From: a bacterium
GTDB lineage: Bacteria; Zixibacteria; MSB-5A5; GN15; FEB-12
NCBI GenBank assembly: GCA_016708025.1
Contig: JADJGQ010000005.1
Coordinates: 1 to 64,000, forward strand
Reading direction: 5' to 3'
DNA: 64,000 nucleotides
Of the stretch, positions 25,363 through 33,828 are shown piece by piece. Made by a program: the position numbers and the translations under genes. Numbering within the stretch: the stretch's first letter is position 1; every line of letters begins with the position of its first letter. Under the pieces are notes generated by a model. It saw nothing but the letters and a program-made list of their open reading frames with translations. It ran no database searches and was not told the DNA's origin.

Positions 25363-26562
25363 TCATCCGATCTTGCCAATGATATCGAACATCGGCAGAT
25401 ACATGGCGATCAAAATACCGCCGATAATGCCACCCATCAACACGATGATGATAGGTTCGATGATCGAGGTCAACGCGGCCACCGCGTCATTCACCTCTTC
25501 ATCATAGAAGTCGGCGATCTTGTTCAACATGTCGTCCAGGCCGCCGGTCTTTTCACCGACGCCGATCATCTGGATAACCATCGGCGGGAAAACCCCGGAT
25601 TCTTTCAACGGCGCAGTGATAGTGTCGCCCTCGGCGATCGCCAGCACCGACTTGTTGATGGCGTTTGCCACCACCAGGTTGCCCGAAGTTTTAGCCGTAA
25701 TATCCAGCGCCTCAAGGATCGATACGCCCGAAGAAAGCAGAGTCGCCAGCGTCCGGGTAAAACGAGCCACCGATGATTTACGCACCAGCGTCCCGAGCAC
25801 CGGCAAGCGGAGCAACAGGCGGTCCATGTTGAGCGCGCCCTGCGGCGTCTTTTTGTACCAGAGCAGAGTGGCTGTCATGGCCAACAGGGTTCCGGTCAAA
25901 TAGAGGAAATTCTTCTTGAGGAAGTTCGAGATGTCGAGCACGATCTGGGTCGGCGCCGGAAGCTCCGAACCGACTCCGGAGAACATGCTGGCAAATACCG
26001 GCACGATGAAGGTCAACATGGCGATCGTCACACCGGTGGCGACAACGACGATGACCGACGGATACATCATTGCACCCTTGACCTTACGCACCAGCTTATC
26101 CGCTTTTTCGCGGTAGATGGCCAAACGAACTAAGATGGCATCCAGTGCGCCACCGACCTCGCCGGCCTCAACCATGTTGACATACAACTGATCAAAGACT
26201 TTCGGATGACGGGACATCGACTCCGACAACGTAGCGCCGCCCTGGACGCTGTCGCGGATCGCCATGATCACTTTCCCCATCTCCTTGTTTTCTGTCTGCG
26301 TCGCCAGGATCTCCAGGCACTGGACCATCGGCAATCCGGCGCCGATCATGGTCGCGAACTGGCGCGTGAAGCGCGAGATCTCGACCTTCTTGATCCCTGT
26401 CCCGAACTTGAAATTGATCTCGGCCGCTTTCTTGTTGACCGAGGTCACCAGGATTCGGTTCTGACGCAGAATTCGCTCGAGGTCGGCCTTGTTTTCGGCC
26501 TTCATGCTTCCCTGTACCTGGGCCCCCGCAAGCGTTTTCCCTTTGTATTCCCAAACCGGCAT
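25363..26562 (-). CDS. pilC: type IV pilus inner-membrane platform protein PilC
   Basis: 399 residues with two T2SSF domains. First half: FTRQFATMIGAGLPMVQCLEIL, RDSVQGGATLSESM, FDQLYVNMVEAGEVGG; second half: ARFTRTLATLLSSGVSILEALDI, then MVIQMIGVGEKTGGLDDML. Three membrane segments (about 168-190, 215-235, 370-392). It is the inner-membrane platform on which PilB and PilT act. Typical length. The GspF of type II secretion is similar, but the adjacent PilT decides for a pilus. Confidence 0.93.
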   Translation of the reverse strand: MPVWEYKGKTLAGAQVQGSMKAENKADLERILRQNRILVTSVNKKAAEINFKFGTGIKKVEISRFTRQFATMIGAGLPMVQCLEILATQTENKEMGKVIMAIRDSVQGGATLSESMSRHPKVFDQLYVNMVEAGEVGGALDAILVRLAIYREKADKLVRKVKGAMMYPSVIVVVATGVTIAMLTFIVPVFASMFSGVGSELPAPTQIVLDISNFLKKNFLYLTGTLLAMTATLLWYKKTPQGALNMDRLLLRLPVLGTLVRKSSVARFTRTLATLLSSGVSILEALDITAKTSGNLVVANAINKSVLAIAEGDTITAPLKESGVFPPMVIQMIGVGEKTGGLDDMLNKIADFYDEEVNDAVAALTSIIEPIIIVLMGGIIGGILIAMYLPMFDIIGKIG

Positions 26563-26589
26563 CGGTTAGTCCTTTCTCCTGGTTCCGTC

Positions 26590-27666
26590 TCAGGCGAATG
26601 CCGGCGACTTCTGCCGGTTCAATATTTCGCCAAGTTCCTGAGGATTGTGACTGTAGTTCATCGCGTCGTTTATGGAGATCTTGCCGGACTGGTACAGCTC
26701 GGCAAGCGACTGATTCATCGTCTTCATCCCGAATTTCTGACCCGACTGCATCATCGAGTAGATCTGGTGGATCTTGTCGTCGCGAATGATCGCCCGGATC
26801 GCCGGTGTCGCCACCAGGATCTCCATCGCCATCACGCGACCGCCGCCAACTTTCGGGATCAACGTCTGCGAGACCACCGCCTGCAGGGTGAATGACAGGT
26901 TGACTCGCACCTGTTCCTGCTGGTTGGTCGGGAATACGTCGACAATACGGTTCACCGTTTCTGCGCACGAGTTCGTGTGCAGTGTGGCAAAAGCAAGGTG
27001 TCCCGTTTCCGAGATCGACAGCGCCGCCTCGATAGTTTCGAGGTCGCGCATTTCGCCGACCAGCACAACGTCCGGGTCTTCGCGAAGTGCATACTTCAGG
27101 GCCGATGCAAACGAGTGCGTGTCGGAGAATACTTCGCGCTGGTTCACGAGCGCCATCTGATGGCGGTGCAGATATTCGATCGGATCTTCGACCGTGAGAA
27201 TATGCACCGGCCGCTCGCGATTGATCTTGTCGATGATCGCTGCCAGAGTGGTTGACTTACCCGATCCGGTCGGACCCGTCACCAGCACCAGGCCGCGCGG
27301 TAATTTCGAGAATTCCGCGATCACCTTCGAAAGTCCCAGATCTTCGAACGAACGGATCGAATACGGGATCTGACGGATCGCTACTGCCACGTTGCCTCGC
27401 TGCATGAACATATTGCAGCGGAAACGGGACATGTTCTCCACGCCGAACGAAAGATCCAACTCGGAATTCTGTTCGAATTTCAACTTCTGCTTATCGTTCA
27501 GCATCGAGTAGGCGATCTTTTTGATGATTTCGGGAGATAACATATCCTGCCCGGGCATCTTGGTCAGTTTGCCATCGACGCGCACCACGGGCGGAGTTCC
27601 CACGGTCAGGTGCAGGTCGGAAGCACCCATCTTTATCATCTGCTCGAGCAAATCACGTAGCACCAT
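26590..27666 (-). CDS. pilT: type IV pilus retraction ATPase PilT
   Basis: 358 residues. It depolymerises pili, powering twitching and pilus-driven DNA uptake. Walker A GPTGSGKST at residues 131-139, then ILTVEDPIEYLH, an Asp box (REDPDVVLVGEMRD) and a His box (GHLAFATLHTNS). The PilT hallmark AIRNLIRE appears as AIRAIIRDDK. N-terminal GASDLHLTVG is typical. It lies 28 bases before pilC; the order is pilB, pilT, pilC on this strand. Confidence 0.96.
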   Translation of the reverse strand: MVLRDLLEQMIKMGASDLHLTVGTPPVVRVDGKLTKMPGQDMLSPEIIKKIAYSMLNDKQKLKFEQNSELDLSFGVENMSRFRCNMFMQRGNVAVAIRQIPYSIRSFEDLGLSKVIAEFSKLPRGLVLVTGPTGSGKSTTLAAIIDKINRERPVHILTVEDPIEYLHRHQMALVNQREVFSDTHSFASALKYALREDPDVVLVGEMRDLETIEAALSISETGHLAFATLHTNSCAETVNRIVDVFPTNQQEQVRVNLSFTLQAVVSQTLIPKVGGGRVMAMEILVATPAIRAIIRDDKIHQIYSMMQSGQKFGMKTMNQSLAELYQSGKISINDAMNYSHNPQELGEILNRQKSPAFA

Positions 27667-27817
27667 GTGATATTTCTCCCAGTCCTTGAGACGTTGTGTA
27701 TAGAAAGACAGTCTTATGGTATGTATCGGCGGGTTCGGCCGATTCTTGATTGATTTCTGACAGATTTGACGGGGTAACTACTTGAATGACAGGAGGCTCG
27801 CAGGGTGCAAGCCAGCC

Positions 27818-29509
27818 TCAGGCGGTGGTAACCGCAAAAATCTCTTCGAGACTGATCAGACCGGCTTTCATCTTGTCGATGGCCGACATACGCAACGAGG
27901 ACATCCCCTGCTCGATCGCCACTCGTCTCAGCTCGGTATCTGATTCTTTGGCCAGGATCATCGACTCAATTTCCGGGGTAATTGGCATAACTTCGAACAG
28001 ACCAATTCGTCCGGATTTCCCGGTGCCGCCGCAATCGTTGCAGCCGGTCCCCTTGAAGGCTCGGATATTCCGCAGTAACTCCTTGGGAGCCTTGAGGCTC
28101 TCCACCTGTTCCGGAGTCAAATTGATCTCCTGCTTGCAGTGCTGGCAGATCTTTCGCGCCATACGCTGAGCCATGATCAAACGGGTAGCCGATGCCACCA
28201 GGTAGTTCGGGACTCCCATATCGATAAGACGAGTCACCGATGATGGCGCATCGTTGGTGTGAAGCGTAGAGAATACCAAGTGACCGGTGAGAGCGGCCTT
28301 GATGGCGATCTCTGCCGTCTCGGCGTCTCGAATTTCACCGACCATGATGATGTCAGGGTCCTGTCGCAAGAAGGAGCGAAGTGCCGCAGCAAACGACAGC
28401 CCGATCTCGGATTTCACCGCGACCTGATTGATACCTTCGAAGTTGAACTCGACCGGGTCTTCCGCCGTCATGATGTTAACGTCGATCTGGTTCAATTGCT
28501 GAAGCGCGGAATACAACGTGGTCGTTTTACCTGACCCCGTCGGTCCGGTCACCAGGATAATGCCGTACGGTGAGTGGATCTGCTCTTCGAATTTCCCCAG
28601 ATCCTGCTCGCGGAAGCCGAGCTGGGTCATATCGATCTTGAGCGCCATCGGATCGAGAATTCGCATCACGACCTTTTCGCCGAAGATCAACGGCAGGACG
28701 GAGACACGGAGGTCGACGGTGCGTCCGCCCACTTTGATCTTGATACGACCGTCCTGTGGCAGACGGCGCTCTGAGATGTCGAGTTCGGCCATGATCTTGA
28801 TACGCGACACGATTGCAGCGCGATACTTAAACGGCAACGGCGCCATTTCCCGAAGGTCGCCATCGATACGATAGCGCACACGGATTCGCTTCTCATACAT
28901 TTCGAAGTGAATATCCGAGGCCCCCATCCGGATCGCATCACCGATGATCGAGTCTACCAGCTTGACCAGCGGCTTGTCCTGGATCTGCGACATCAGGTCG
29001 CCTTCGGCCTGCGTATCATCGACCGAGACTACCTCAATATCAGAATCATCCAGGGACTTAACGATCTCGGAAAGACCACTGCTGTCCTGGTAGTATGCTT
29101 CGATCGCCTTGTCGATAGCCTTTTCAGGGGCGATCGCCGGCTGCACGTTGCAACCGGTTATGAACTTGATCGCGTCCAGAACATAGATATTGTTCGGGTC
29201 GCTGATCGCCACCAGCAGGGTCTTGTTGAGTTTGGAAACGGCGATGACTTTGAATTTGCGGGCGATATCAAGCGGGATCAGCTTCACCACTTCAGGGTTC
29301 AGCTCGATATCCGCCAGCCGGAGGGCACCGATCTTCAGATGTTTGCCAATGAACGTCGCCAGCTCATCCTCGGACGGGATCGCTCCCATCTGGACCAGCA
29401 CGGTACTGAACTTCTCTTTCTTCTCCCGCGATAAGGTCAGGGCCTTTTCAGCCTGCTCCGCCGAGATCTTCCCGGCGCTGACCAGTAACGCACTCAGTTC
29501 AGCGGACAT
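27818..29509 (-). CDS. pilB: type IV pilus extension ATPase PilB
   Basis: 563 residues. An N-terminal MshEN/T2SSE_N domain (residues 1-145), then the ATPase: GASDIHFEMYEKRIRVRYRIDG, Walker A GPTGSGKTT at 322-330, DPDIIMVGEIRDAETAEIA (Asp box), GHLVFSTLHTNDA (His box), and the zinc-binding tetracysteine CQHC ... CNDCGGTGKSGR (near 490-530). It powers pilus assembly. GspE of type II secretion is close; PilT next door makes PilB the better call. Confidence 0.94.
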   Translation of the reverse strand: MSAELSALLVSAGKISAEQAEKALTLSREKKEKFSTVLVQMGAIPSEDELATFIGKHLKIGALRLADIELNPEVVKLIPLDIARKFKVIAVSKLNKTLLVAISDPNNIYVLDAIKFITGCNVQPAIAPEKAIDKAIEAYYQDSSGLSEIVKSLDDSDIEVVSVDDTQAEGDLMSQIQDKPLVKLVDSIIGDAIRMGASDIHFEMYEKRIRVRYRIDGDLREMAPLPFKYRAAIVSRIKIMAELDISERRLPQDGRIKIKVGGRTVDLRVSVLPLIFGEKVVMRILDPMALKIDMTQLGFREQDLGKFEEQIHSPYGIILVTGPTGSGKTTTLYSALQQLNQIDVNIMTAEDPVEFNFEGINQVAVKSEIGLSFAAALRSFLRQDPDIIMVGEIRDAETAEIAIKAALTGHLVFSTLHTNDAPSSVTRLIDMGVPNYLVASATRLIMAQRMARKICQHCKQEINLTPEQVESLKAPKELLRNIRAFKGTGCNDCGGTGKSGRIGLFEVMPITPEIESMILAKESDTELRRVAIEQGMSSLRMSAIDKMKAGLISLEEIFAVTTA

Positions 29510-29566
29510 TACGCGACCTGTTCATTGTTGACGGTTCGACGGATCAATCGTTGGCTCCCTGCTCGC

Positions 29567-30058
29567 TTAATCCTGGAAAATATCGTCCAAGCGGTTCTGC
29601 GTCATATCGGCGAACTCTTGCGAGATGTTGTTGCTCGGCTTGGTCCCGGTCTTGGTTTTGATCTGCTCAAAAACTTTGGCCAGCTCCATCGCCGTTTCTT
29701 TGGCGTACAGACGGACCATACCGATGGTCGTTCGGTCGTCAAAGATCACCACCAGGATCGACCGCTCACCCACGATTGACATGTGGATGTGATCTTTCTT
29801 TCCCTGGTGAAACAGGACAGAAAATTCCGGCTCGCCCACCAAACGGGCGATCTCCTTGGTCGAGGCAAACGATCCGGCCAGCAAGGCGGCCAAAGCGGTT
29901 GTATCGAGTGAGTGGGTGAATCCCTGACGTGTGATCAGGTGTCCATCCTTGTCGACCAGCAGGGCGCACTTCGCCTCTGCTCCCTTCAACATCTTGTTGA
30001 GGAGAGCGTCGATCTGCGTGATCTCTTCCTCGTACAGAATCAGGACTTCATCAGACAT
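29567..30058 (-). CDS. roadblock/LC7 domain protein, MglB-like
   Basis: 163 residues. The roadblock fold spans residues about 8-125: DALLNKMLKGAEAKCALLVDKDGHLITRQG, then FSVLFHQGKKDHIHMSIVGERSILVVIFDD, TTIGMVRLYAKETAMELAKVFEQI. MglB dimers act as GTPase-activating proteins for MglA. A C-terminal tail (residues 125-163) with many Asn/Asp/Gln is not part of the domain. It follows the MglA-like GTPase gene by 16 bases, and pilB comes next. Confidence 0.9.
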   Translation of the reverse strand: MSDEVLILYEEEITQIDALLNKMLKGAEAKCALLVDKDGHLITRQGFTHSLDTTALAALLAGSFASTKEIARLVGEPEFSVLFHQGKKDHIHMSIVGERSILVVIFDDRTTIGMVRLYAKETAMELAKVFEQIKTKTGTKPSNNISQEFADMTQNRLDDIFQD

Positions 30059-30074
30059 TGCGACCTCCTAACAG

Positions 30075-31106
30075 CTACTTCAACCCAAACAGACGCTTGA
30101 AGAATCCCCGTTTTTTAGGTGCCTCCTGGCGACGACGTAACGGGGGAGCCATGCTTGGCGAGTGCAGACGGTTCTGCTCGTCGCTGCTGGGTGTCCTCTC
30201 TTCAGCTTCCTGCTTTCGATATGCATGCTTTTCAGAATACGGTGCCGGCGTCGGCTGCGGCTCTACTGCTTCCGGCACGGGCGCCTGCGGCGCACTCGCC
30301 ACCGCGACCGGCCTGGCCGACGGAGCCGATTCAGTGCCGGGATACGGACGATACGCATCCGCTACTACCCGAGCCTGCTCAACCGGCGTGATCGCGATCG
30401 GTCCGCTACCGGAACTCGAACGCGTCACGGATGCCCCGCCTACCATGTCCGGAGAGACGTTGGGGGCAACCGCTACTCGACCGGAGTCTCCCCCGATATC
30501 CGACGACTTGAACCGTGACGAACTCGTATTCTTGGCTTTATCCAATACCAGCTTGATGATCAACTTGAGGGTATCAAATACCCCATTTCCGATCGTGGCC
30601 GAGGCCTCAAAGTAAGGCCACCCACGCTTGTTCAACTGTGCCTGCAACTGCTCTACCGTCATGACATTCGGCAGATCCCGCTTGTTGTACTGGATGACGA
30701 TCGGCACATCGCTGACCTCATACCCATACTCCGCGAGGTTGTCTTCCAGGTTCATCAGCGATTCGATGTTCTCGTCCATCTTGTCCGGCTGACTGTCGGC
30801 GACAAACACGATCCCGTCGACTCCGCGAAGCACCAGCTTACGCGTGGCGTTGTAATAGACCTGGCCGGGGACCGTGTACAACTGGAACTTGGCCGAAAAA
30901 CCATTGATCGATCCAATATTGATCGGAAGGAAGTCGAAATACAGCGTTCGGTCTGCTTCAGTCGCCAGCGAGATCAACTTCCCGCGAGTACCCGACGGCA
31001 CCTTGGCATGTACGTACTGCAGGTTCGTCGTCTTCCCGGATAGCCCCGGGCCGTAGTAGACGATCTTGCAGCAGACCTCCCGAGATGAATAGTTGATTGA
31101 AACCAT
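30075..31106 (-). CDS. MglA-type small Ras-like GTPase with long C-terminal tail
   Basis: 343 residues, against about 195 for stand-alone MglA. The GTPase domain (residues 1-195) has the P-loop GPGLSGKTTNL, the MglA-type switch region TLYFDFLPINIGSINGFSAKFQLYTVPGQVYYNATR (G3 as TVPGQ), G4 as NKRDLP and a terminal helix. The tail from about 195 is low-complexity and Pro/Ala/Val-rich, and ends with KKRGFFKRLFGLK, a basic amphipathic peptide suited to membrane binding. In Myxococcus, MglA sets polarity of pilus machinery with MglB. Roadblock genes flank it on both sides. Confidence 0.9.
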   Translation of the reverse strand: MVSINYSSREVCCKIVYYGPGLSGKTTNLQYVHAKVPSGTRGKLISLATEADRTLYFDFLPINIGSINGFSAKFQLYTVPGQVYYNATRKLVLRGVDGIVFVADSQPDKMDENIESLMNLEDNLAEYGYEVSDVPIVIQYNKRDLPNVMTVEQLQAQLNKRGWPYFEASATIGNGVFDTLKLIIKLVLDKAKNTSSSRFKSSDIGGDSGRVAVAPNVSPDMVGGASVTRSSSGSGPIAITPVEQARVVADAYRPYPGTESAPSARPVAVASAPQAPVPEAVEPQPTPAPYSEKHAYRKQEAEERTPSSDEQNRLHSPSMAPPLRRRQEAPKKRGFFKRLFGLK

Positions 31107-31133
31107 ACTCGACCCTGGGATTACCTTTCAGCC

Positions 31134-31475
31134 TCAGCTGGCCACTTTCAGTTTACCGATGGCGTTCTTGATCTCCAGACGGATGAGCCCGATATTGACA
31201 TCCTTCTGTGCCGTCACCACTAAAATTCCCAGCCCGGCGTCCGTGAAAAACAACTTGGCATCATCAGCTTCGATCGTCACCTGCTGCAAAGGACTTGTGC
31301 GGAGACGATCCAGCGACTTCTGGATGTTAGACGTGATCGATGCTGCCAGGGCACCAACCGTGTCGCCCTCATACCCGGTCTTCATATCGGCTGCAATGAC
31401 GATCCCGTCGTTGCCGACCACCATCGAACCGGTGATCCCGGGGGTCTTGTTCAATTCATCGAGAATGTGATACAT
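31134..31475 (-). CDS. roadblock/LC7 domain protein
   Basis: 113 residues, one compact roadblock domain. It opens MYHILDELNKTPGITGSMVVGNDGIVIAADMK and ends NIGLIRLEIKNAIGKLKVAS; the middle has QQVTIEADDAKLFFTDAGLGILVVTA. It is shorter than the protein at 29567 and lacks that tail. It overlaps the membrane-roadblock gene by 20 bases and lies 28 bases before the GTPase gene. Confidence 0.88.
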   Translation of the reverse strand: MYHILDELNKTPGITGSMVVGNDGIVIAADMKTGYEGDTVGALAASITSNIQKSLDRLRTSPLQQVTIEADDAKLFFTDAGLGILVVTAQKDVNIGLIRLEIKNAIGKLKVAS

Positions 31476-32445
31476 GTACTCTCTCCGCGTTGACTTCCTG
31501 CTGCTTCTGGCTGTATCGTTCAGCGTAGTACTTTCGAATCATTTCCATGCACTGGTTCATCCGGATCGCCAGCGTATCATCTGCCTGACGTTCCGCCAGG
31601 ACAAGAACCGTGTAGTTGACTTCGTGGGTGATCACCAGGCGTTTCTCCTGAAACACCAGATCGACCTTCTCCGGCACGCCGAGGCGCGAGCGCTCCAGCG
31701 AACGACGGTTCTGCTCAAAGATCACCATTGCCAATGGCGCCCAGTCTTCCGGGATCAGGCTTCCTCGCTTGAAATTCGCGAGCAGCAATCCTTCCGGATC
31801 AACCACCAGCGCCAGGAAAACCAACCCATGCTCGCCCAGATATTTCACCGCGCGATCAAAGGCGTTCAGATCGTTGTAATTTGCGGCATAAACATCGCTC
31901 GTCGTGGCCGGACGCTTCGCTTCCGGTTCAGGAGCAGTAAACTGCCGTGATTCACTGACGATCCCTTTCTCTTTCGAGATCGCGATCGAACTGACCGGCT
32001 GCTGCTGTTCGCGAACCACCGGTTGCGGCTTGGGGGCCTTCAGGGTCGGGCGCGGCACAGAGAATCTCTCCAGATAAGCCCGCAATACATACGGTGTTCC
32101 TGCAACCTGAATGATCACCACCGGCAGGTACCCATACACACCGATCCGGATGCCATCCATCACGCCCAGGGAGTAGATCATGGAAATGATCACTCCGAAC
32201 AGAGCGCCGGCAGCCAGACGATATCCCAGACAGAGTCCGGACATCATCATGGTAAGAGGAAGAACCGCACGGCGGTTGAACAGGTAGATCGTCGCCGCAT
32301 AGTAGGCGAGTTCCAGCGCAATTGTCCAGACCGCGGCCGAACCTAACTCAGAGCCGATGCGACCCGGAAACGCGATGAGCGGTACCGCCAGTATGATCGC
32401 CGTTCCCAATGCCACCCGGCTAGTCTGATGTCCGAATATTGCCAT
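31456..32445 (-). CDS. membrane protein with C-terminal roadblock-like domain
   Basis: 329 residues. Four or five hydrophobic segments (about 12-120) place the N terminus in the membrane. A Pro/Gln-rich linker (about 132-185) leads to a domain (about 195-310) built as in roadblock proteins: HGLVFLALVVDPEGLLLANFKRG, VDLVFQEKRLVITHEVNYTVLVLAE, then helix AIRMNQCMEMIRKYYAERY. The roadblock call for this part is inference from layout and neighbours. This would tie the switch to the inner membrane. Confidence 0.7.
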   Translation of the reverse strand: MAIFGHQTSRVALGTAIILAVPLIAFPGRIGSELGSAAVWTIALELAYYAATIYLFNRRAVLPLTMMMSGLCLGYRLAAGALFGVIISMIYSLGVMDGIRIGVYGYLPVVIIQVAGTPYVLRAYLERFSVPRPTLKAPKPQPVVREQQQPVSSIAISKEKGIVSESRQFTAPEPEAKRPATTSDVYAANYNDLNAFDRAVKYLGEHGLVFLALVVDPEGLLLANFKRGSLIPEDWAPLAMVIFEQNRRSLERSRLGVPEKVDLVFQEKRLVITHEVNYTVLVLAERQADDTLAIRMNQCMEMIRKYYAERYSQKQQEVNAERVHVSHSR

Positions 32446-32457
32446 AGATTCTCCTCG

Positions 32458-33357
32458 TTACCTCACACCATACATTTCCAAAAGCGAGGCTATCTTCATC
32501 CGCAACGTTCCCAGGTTGGTCGTCCCATTGCCGTAAAAGACGAACAGTCCTTCCGGAACGCGGACCACGAAAAAGACCGCATTCGCGGCTTCGATCAAAA
32601 CTGAACTGGCCTGCCCAAAGGCAGTTCTCGTCAATTCATGATTGGCCAATTTTATCGCCTCAGACATCGCCGCCGCACAGGTTGAAGCATCCAAACGGGT
32701 GCCCCACTCTGATTCAACAACCAAACCTTCTTGATTGACGAACAACGCACCGTCGATTCCTGGCAGGACTACTACTTGTTCCAGCAGGTCGCGAGACGAC
32801 AGCTTGGTCCGGGGAGCAACCGCCACAGGTTGAGCGTCTGCAACCGGTGCTTTCGCGACCGGAAGCTCCGTATGGTGGCTTCTGATCTCGATCCGTCCGC
32901 CACGAAGGCTCCGCGGTTCGATTTGCGCCGCCTGTTCTTCCGGCAGACGCTGCGCGATATCAAGCAGCCGCTTGATCTGATCATTGCCGGGATCGGCCAG
33001 GTGCAGTTTGCGAAGCAGCTTCACCGCATGCACAAACTCACCCTTGTAAATGTAGATCTCAGCCAGCAGCAATTCGATCGTCCGGCTATTCCCCTCGATC
33101 TCGATTGCTCGTTTGACTTCAGCTTCGGCCCAATCATACAGCCCACGATCGAGATTGATCTTGGCCATGACGATATGGGCGGAGCCGTAATTCGGATGCA
33201 GACGAAGTCCGGACTGGCAGACGCGAAATGCCCGGTCGAGGTCTCCCTTCCGACGAAGTGCTTCCGCCAATGCAGCAAAGATCTGGGAGTTGGGGTCACC
33301 CTCCAGGATCTTCTGGCACTTCTCTATGCGATCTTCAATGTCTGCGCCTGGTACCAT
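32458..33357 (-). CDS. TPR and roadblock/LC7 fusion protein
   Basis: 299 residues. Residues about 1-145 are four TPR-like helix pairs (IFAALAEALRRKGDLDRAFRVCQSGLRLHPN; AHIVMAKINLDRGLYDWAEAEVKRAIEI). A Pro/Ala linker (about 160-185) leads to a roadblock domain: RDLLEQVVVLPGIDGALFVNQEGLVVES, then SSVLIEAANAVFFVVRVPEGLFVFYG, NLGTLRMKIASLLEMYGVR. The TPRs probably bind a partner such as a pilus-assembly or scaffold protein. No Shine-Dalgarno site is evident before the ATG. A good promoter lies about 65 bases upstream. Confidence 0.85.
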   Translation of the reverse strand: MVPGADIEDRIEKCQKILEGDPNSQIFAALAEALRRKGDLDRAFRVCQSGLRLHPNYGSAHIVMAKINLDRGLYDWAEAEVKRAIEIEGNSRTIELLLAEIYIYKGEFVHAVKLLRKLHLADPGNDQIKRLLDIAQRLPEEQAAQIEPRSLRGGRIEIRSHHTELPVAKAPVADAQPVAVAPRTKLSSRDLLEQVVVLPGIDGALFVNQEGLVVESEWGTRLDASTCAAAMSEAIKLANHELTRTAFGQASSVLIEAANAVFFVVRVPEGLFVFYGNGTTNLGTLRMKIASLLEMYGVR

Positions 33358-33374
33358 GCACCGTTTTCTGTAAC

Positions 33375-33388
33375 TTATAAGCTTATAA
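33375..33388. promoter_or_regulatory. 14-bp perfect palindrome in the leader of the roadblock genes
   Basis: TTATAAGCTTATAA, 18 to 31 bases before the TPR-roadblock ATG and downstream of the predicted start of transcription. The position and symmetry suit an operator. It could also be chance in an AT-rich leader. Confidence 0.35.
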
Positions 33389-33423
33389 TCTGTTGCGGAG
33401 CCGCTAAAAATCGCGGACTGCTA

Positions 33424-33452
33424 AAAATAGTCTCCGCAAGCACTTATGTCAA
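33424..33452 (-). promoter_or_regulatory. sigma70-type promoter of the roadblock-GTPase genes
   Basis: On the minus strand TTGACA (33452-33447), a 17-base spacer and TATTTT (33429-33424). Transcription would start near 33417, about 60 bases before the ATG, and would serve 32458, 31456, 31134, 30075, 29567 and perhaps the pil genes. Confidence 0.55.
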
Positions 33453-33460
33453 CCCAAATA

Positions 33461-33826
33461 CTAGCTTAACGCCTTTTTGGTTTCCAGCAGCCCCCAAATA
33501 AAGAGGCCCGTCATCGCCGTCAACAACCCCGGTACAAACCACGGATTGTTCATGATCACGCCAAATCCCGCCAGCAGGATCACGGTCTGACTAACTGCCA
33601 GTAGCAAAAACGCTCCGCCGAAGAAAAGCCAGCTTTTACTCAGTTGTCCGCCTCGCACCAGGGTAAATACCTGGATACAAAACACGACACACCCCACTGC
33701 TGCCGCCAGGAGCAGGATTGTCATGAGCAGCGGCTGGGCCGGAGCCAAAACGACGGTTGGGGCATCCTGCGCCGACGCTGAACCGGCCAGAAGCATTGAA
33801 ACCAAAGTCCACACTTTCGTCTTCAT
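33461..33826 (-). CDS. small exported membrane protein
   Basis: 121 residues. A signal peptide (MKTKVWTLVSMLLAGSASA) is followed by three membrane segments (about 33-57, 68-87 and 92-114). The mature N terminus faces outside. Three bases separate it from the DUF4388 gene. I recognise no family. Its place between DUF4388 and roadblock genes suggests it belongs to this system. Confidence 0.65.
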   Translation of the reverse strand: MKTKVWTLVSMLLAGSASAQDAPTVVLAPAQPLLMTILLLAAAVGCVVFCIQVFTLVRGGQLSKSWLFFGGAFLLLAVSQTVILLAGFGVIMNNPWFVPGLLTAMTGLFIWGLLETKKALS

Positions 33827-33828
33827 CT

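Noticed and set aside
24558..25379. 273-codon frame over the PilS-like kinase start
   Set aside because: Same-strand shifted frame with many Arg/Gly/Ala and no domain; the kinase frame shows all expected motifs.
26192..26968. 258-codon frame overlapping pilC and pilT
   Set aside because: Shifted shadow of two certain genes, rich in Arg/Asp/Gly; no ribosome site.
29190..29531. 113-codon plus-strand frame across the start of pilB
   Set aside because: Antisense shadow of pilB; Ser/Arg-rich, no motif.
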